Below are positions 37,201 through 43,200 of a stretch of 64,000 bases of DNA, in pieces (positions within the stretch are counted from its first letter, which is position 1; every line of letters starts with the position of its first letter). The stretch is from Hippopus hippopus. Lineage: Eukaryota; Mollusca; Bivalvia; Cardiida; Cardiidae. The position numbers were made by a program, and so were the translations under genes. The stretch spans positions 3,848,132 to 3,912,131 of the forward strand of contig OX328103.1 of assembly GCA_946811185.2 (NCBI GenBank). The letters run 5' to 3'. The notes under the pieces are model-generated. The model worked only from the letters and a program-made list of their open reading frames with translations, ran no database searches and was not told the DNA's origin.

Positions 37201-40200
37201 AGAGTTGTTATCTTCTTTTGCCCTGTGGTATTTCTGTCTGTCTCAAACATGAATTTCAATATGATCATTTTTAGCTCACCTGAGCACAAAGTGCTTAAGG
37301 TGAGCTTCTGTGATTGTTGCTGTATCAGTAGCCTGTTGTGCAGTCATCAACAAGTATCTTGTGTGCACTCTAGAGGCCACATTTTCAGTCTGATACTCAT
37401 GAAAATTCCTGATGATATCTCGTAAACGTTCAAAATTAGGTCATGTTAGGTTTAAAAGTAGGTTACTGGGACAAATCTTAGATAAAACCTAATATGCACT
37501 CTAGTTGCCACATTTTCAGTCTAAGACTCATGAAATCTGACCAGAATGTTTGTCTTGATAATATCTTGAACAAGTTTGAAACTTGGTCAGGTAAGATCAA
37601 AAAGTAGGCCACTAAAACTCAGGTGTTTTACATCATCACAACCAGGATGACTTTACTCAGGTGAGTGCTTTAGGGTCATTGGCCCTCTTGTTCACTTACC
37701 CCGTGAAAAATAATTTCCTTCCATATAGCATTGCAAAATTTCATGGAGAAATTTATATTGTCTACTCTGTGTGGTGAAATATTCTCCCTCTTTCTTATTG
37801 TTTACCTATCCATATAGTGTGTTTGTCAGATATTATTAGAGTTCCGTATTTATTCCATGAGTGTGCTTGATTGCTTCTATCTTGCTGCTTAGTGCTCGCA
37901 AACTTGTGGCCAAGGTCAAAGTTCAAGATACCTCCGCTGTTCACGGGTAGATAGTAGACATCAGCCAGTGATACGACCAGATAGCGATTGTAAGAACATT
38001 CCAAAACCAAACATAGCTATGACGGAGCCCTGCTTCATCATGGAATGTATGCAGAAAACAGAGGTACCATCTCAATGGGAAGTAACTGGATGGTCAGAGG
38101 TAAGACTGAGGCATTGGCAGACTGACCTTGTCTTGTTGTCCTTGGGTTTCTTCTGATTTGGGCATGATGTAATCAATGATGGGTGTAGTGATGCTGCATG
38201 TGGTGTGATTATATTGTGGTGACTTTTCTTTTTTAATTTTGTATTTTGGTTTTGCATGAGATTGAGCTGTTGCCTAGTTTTTGAACATACACATTGTATA
38301 TTATGCATATATGAGCCATGCTCTGGCAAAAAGGGGTTAAATGCACTTCCATGATGTATTATACCAGGTAAGTCATCACATGATTCTTGATCCTTGAAAT
38401 CAATTTCATCTTGCATCCAACTGAATCAATCGTTGACCTAGACCTTTGAGCTGCAGAAAATTGACCAGTAGCAAAAAGTTTCAAACCAGTTCAGCCTGCA
38501 CCAACTGTTCAGGCTGACCTGGGTTGATACTTTTTGCAGATGCATTAAGCCCACTATTCACATAGCTCATATGTATGATACCAAATGATTGGCCATATAC
38601 TACAGAGGGATGTAAGACTACTGCACATTGGATGAATTAGGTCACGTGACCGGAGTGAAATGTTAGCTTGCCAAATACTGGACAAAAACCTGATTGGTCA
38701 GTGCTGGTCTCATAGTTCCTGCTATGAAATCAGATGACTACGTAATATGTTAAAAGTCTGATGGTTGGATGGAATAAGTCACATGATCTAAGTTGATTGC
38801 AAGCATGTCATATTTTGTATTTAGTTTATATGTATCAAGCAATAAAGTCAAAGTACAAACAACATACTGGGTAAGTGTTATTAATATTGTATACTCTGTC
38901 ATGCAGACGCATTCTGAGACAGACAATTTTTAAAGACATTACTTTCTGGTGATCATACTTTATTAGCTATTTCTTCAGTTCTCGAGACTATTTGTTTTGT
39001 AATCTGTCAATTCCCATGGTAATGTTAATTCTGATTGAGTCAAACAGTTGCGTTTGGATTAACTGTTTAACTCTCAACCACAGCACTGGGCTCACTCATA
39101 TTGTAAGCAATTTTCAGATGACAAATCCATGTGGCTTAAATGTTGGGATTTGTCTATGGAATGGTAGAAATCGTTGATGGGAAAAGAAGGAAATACTAGT
39201 AACAATCTTTTTGTCCTTTTCCCTCAATGTTTCAAAAGCCATCTTCATCAGGTCCCTAAAATCCTAATATTGGTTGGTTAACGTTTAACTTATTGGTGAA
39301 AGAGGCTCAGCTTTTTAAATAATTGCTCTTTAACCCTTCGCCAAACAATCCTGAGTTGCAACAACAAGAGAAAGAGTGCTTTTGAAAACATTGTAGGAGT
39401 AGAAGAAAACACTGATAACCAGTATTTTCTCTTTTTCCTGACATTGTTTTCTAAACTTCATAGATAATGTTGTTCGATTGAGACACACATAAGTTGTCAT
39501 CTGCAAAAGCTTTCAGTTTTGACAAGTCAAGATTTTTGTTGTCTGGTACAGTTATTATGATAATTTCCCTATGAGTAAGGTCAATGTATGTTAAAAGTTT
39601 ATAATTACATATATCTTTTGATTCTTGTGTATATGAAATTGTTTGGGACTGGTTTAACATATGATTCAAAGAATACATTGCGGTATTGTCATAGCCCTGT
39701 TGTCCTCATTGTTGTCTGTGTCATTGTGCAAAAACTTTGACATCTTACAATATCTCTGTCAGTACTGAAGATACTTCAAACTTGGACTAGGTGTTAACTA
39801 TCAAAAGGGGAACTCATACAAGGACAGGTAACCATCAAAATATTTTTGACACAGTTATGCCCTTTTTATTTTTTATAAAATTTGTCATGCGAAAACTTTG
39901 ACATTTTATGTCTGTCATTACTGAAGATATGTACTTCAAACACAGAGTAGTTGTAAACAATCAGAAGGGGAACCCATACAACAAGATCAGGCAACTATCA
40001 AAATATTTTTGACACAGTTATGTTCCTTTTTCGAAAAAGCAACTACAGCCGAATGTTAACACCCACATGTGGTGCTCTTGTTTCTTATGCCACACTTTAT
40101 GATTTTATATTGTTGGGACCACAAATCTTTGCACCAGATTTTGTATACATTATAATATATTCATTTGATTTAAGAGCCATTCTTTTTTATTTTACTGGCA

Positions 40201-43200
40201 GAATTATATTATATCCCATTTGCTTGCTTTAGTTTTATTTATTTTTAAGGTTTGTTTTTTCTTTTTCTTTTTGCATTACTCATTTTTTCTTTTATTTATT
40301 TGTCATATTTACTTTTGAAATTTTATGATCTGGCTCAAAATGTTTAACAATATAAAACAAGTCCATTTTTCTGTCTTTTTTTTTACACAATCCCAAGTTT
40401 TAAAAGCCCAGACACAGAGAGGGCTTTTAGAAACATTGTGGGGGGGGAAAAAGTGCAGGTAACCAGCATTTTCTGCTTTTTCAGCAAAGTTTTTTATCAA
40501 ATTCCACCATTTGAGCCGTCTTAAAGCTTTTGATATGGACATGTTTAAAAATGATTTTGTCTTCTAAAGTATTCAAGAGGAATCAAGAGTTTAGAAGAAG
40601 CATTCTACATTTGATAATAGTAACATCAGTGCAAAATGAAACAATGGCATGTATCATACAGTTGCCTTTTTTTTGTCAACAAGGAGGCTAAAATAATTAT
40701 GTATTTGTTCTACAACTCCATGCTAATAGCTTATGACACCAATAGGCTACAACTACAGTTGCCTTTGCCGCCGGTGAAGATCAAGATCAGACTGCACATA
40801 ACTTACAGTCTGATCTTTAACATACCCTGTCTGCTTTGCTGAGATGTTGTGGGCAAAAGTAACTTAAAAATTTCAATTATTTGGGTCTTATTTCTAAAAT
40901 GAAAATATCTGTTGAGTTATTTAGTGCTCAATAAAAATACTACTACTACTATTTGTAGGGTACTCAACATGGACATTTCTTTTCTCTTTCATTCAACAGC
41001 TATGCATTGACACTAACTACATAACAATGCTTGACTTAATTAACCTGATAGCTTATGAACTAACTAACACCCATTAAATACCTGCAAATAAGTTTTAAAA
41101 TTGTCTGCTGAAAGTTATCATGATAGTACTTATTTAACTCTTTACCAAAGGACAGGATTTTAGACTTGTCCTAATTGAAAGCACTTGCAGATGACAAAAT
41201 AAATGTGACTCAAAAATTGAAATTGTCCAAAAGCTTACATTCTTTGGGTCGTTAGAACACAGGACTGTTTGATAAAGGGTTAACACTTCACCACACAATC
41301 CTGCATTTTAACGACCCTGGGAAAGAAAGCGTTCAAAAACATTTTGGGAAAAGGAGAAAATGCTGATAACCAGCATTTTCTCCTTTTCCTACAATGTTTT
41401 CTAAGCTTCCAAAAATAAATTTCACTTTATGAGTCAATCTGTCTTCTTCAAATGCTTTCAGGCGAGCTTTTGCAAGGTTATATTTTTTTGTCAGTGAGTT
41501 AAAAAATTTTACTTCAAGAGCCAACGAATATCAGATTCATGATGTGTTAAAATATAGGCCGACATGAACAAACATGTGTAGTGAAATTTACATGAAGCCT
41601 ATTCACTTCTTTGACATGTGTGTACATCAAGGACAAAAAATAGTCCCTAAGACACTTGCATATAATGATTTTGTTTGGAGTCTAAAGGTGATAAAGTTTG
41701 CAGCTTTGTCATGATCTGTAAATTTGACAGCTAATCTTAAACAGAAATCTTGGTCAGCAATGTTTTAGAAATGAGGCGAAATGGTTATAGAGCATTGACA
41801 TAATATGGCACCATTTGTTGATCTCAACTGTGTGTTCAATAAGAAATGGCTGTATTACAACTGAAAACTAGTTACCGGTATGTTATAAAATGACTTCTTG
41901 ATTCCTACAATATCATGGTCAAGGTAATCAATGTATAATGTACTGCTTATCAGTATGGAATCAACAAAAACACATTTTTTGTCAAAGTATGTGAAGATTT
42001 TACCCTAATACCCTAGTTTAGTGATTTCTTTTTGTTTTACTTCGAAAACCTGCCATCAGATTGGCTGAGACACATTTTCTAGCCAAATCAGAGGGCAGGT
42101 CTTGGAATTCACGCTTGACACAGAATTAAAAAAAGTTTTTAAAAAATAAGACTCCATGTTTTAATTTTGATGGTACTAGGTTGTCAGAGTTCCATACTCT
42201 TGTCATTTATATATTGTTTTCAGTATAAACCTAGAATTTGACTGTCATGCAGAACCAGACACTCAGATTTCAGTAGGATTTTTTTAAAAAACTTTTTCCC
42301 CAGTAACGTAACAAACGTAAGTAAAGAAACTTTACCCCATATTTTTCAGTGTTCAAAGAGTTGTGGAGCAGGGATCCAGTCAAGGATTGTGTCATGTGTA
42401 AATAGTCGTGGACAACCCTCGTCTAGCTGTGATAAAAGCATGGAACCAGACTTTACTCGTCCATGTAATAATGGGGAATGTTTACCCGTACCTCTTGGTA
42501 AGCAAGCCTTTGGACATTAACCTTTACCAAATAACAAATTGTAGACTTTACACAGTTGATATGAAAAATGACAATGTTTATTAAAAGTATAAAGGCCTCT
42601 AGCCCATATCACTGTAATACACAATACATATATATTGTGATTTACCTTATAACTTGTAAGAAACATGTGAAAACATGGTGCCACTTTATTTAGTTTGTGA
42701 TGAAAGCACCTGCAGATAATAACTTCCAACTTGCTATAAGTGAACTGGAGTTTTCTAAAAGGGTAGAAAATATTGTTGGAATAGAAAAAATGCTGGCTAC
42801 ATGCATTTTCTCCTTTTCCCACTATTTTTGAAAAAAGGCTTTTTCCTCAAAGTTGTTAAGATACGGGATTGTTTGATACAGGGTTCAGACAAAAATTTCA
42901 GTGTTTGGCTTGGCTCAGTGTGTAAAATAAAGTGGAGGTATGATCATAGCCTCAGCAGCCATTGTCATTGTCTGTGTCATCATGCCAAAACTGTGATATT
43001 TTCTGATATTTCTGTTATGACAAAAAGATATGTACTTAAATGGAATAATTGTTAAATATGCGTTTATTCCCAGTTTCTACAAGTGAGTTCCATACAATAA
43101 TGGCAGATAACCAGCAAAGTACTTTTGATATAGTTATGCACCTCTTTCAACTTAAAATTTTCACTGAAAGTCAAGCAGCTACACCTGAGTGTTAGCACCC

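Noticed and set aside
38072..38416. 114-codon minus-strand open frame overlapping an ADAMTS exon
   Set aside because: Antisense shadow of the exon and of a family C repeat; no acceptor, no domain.
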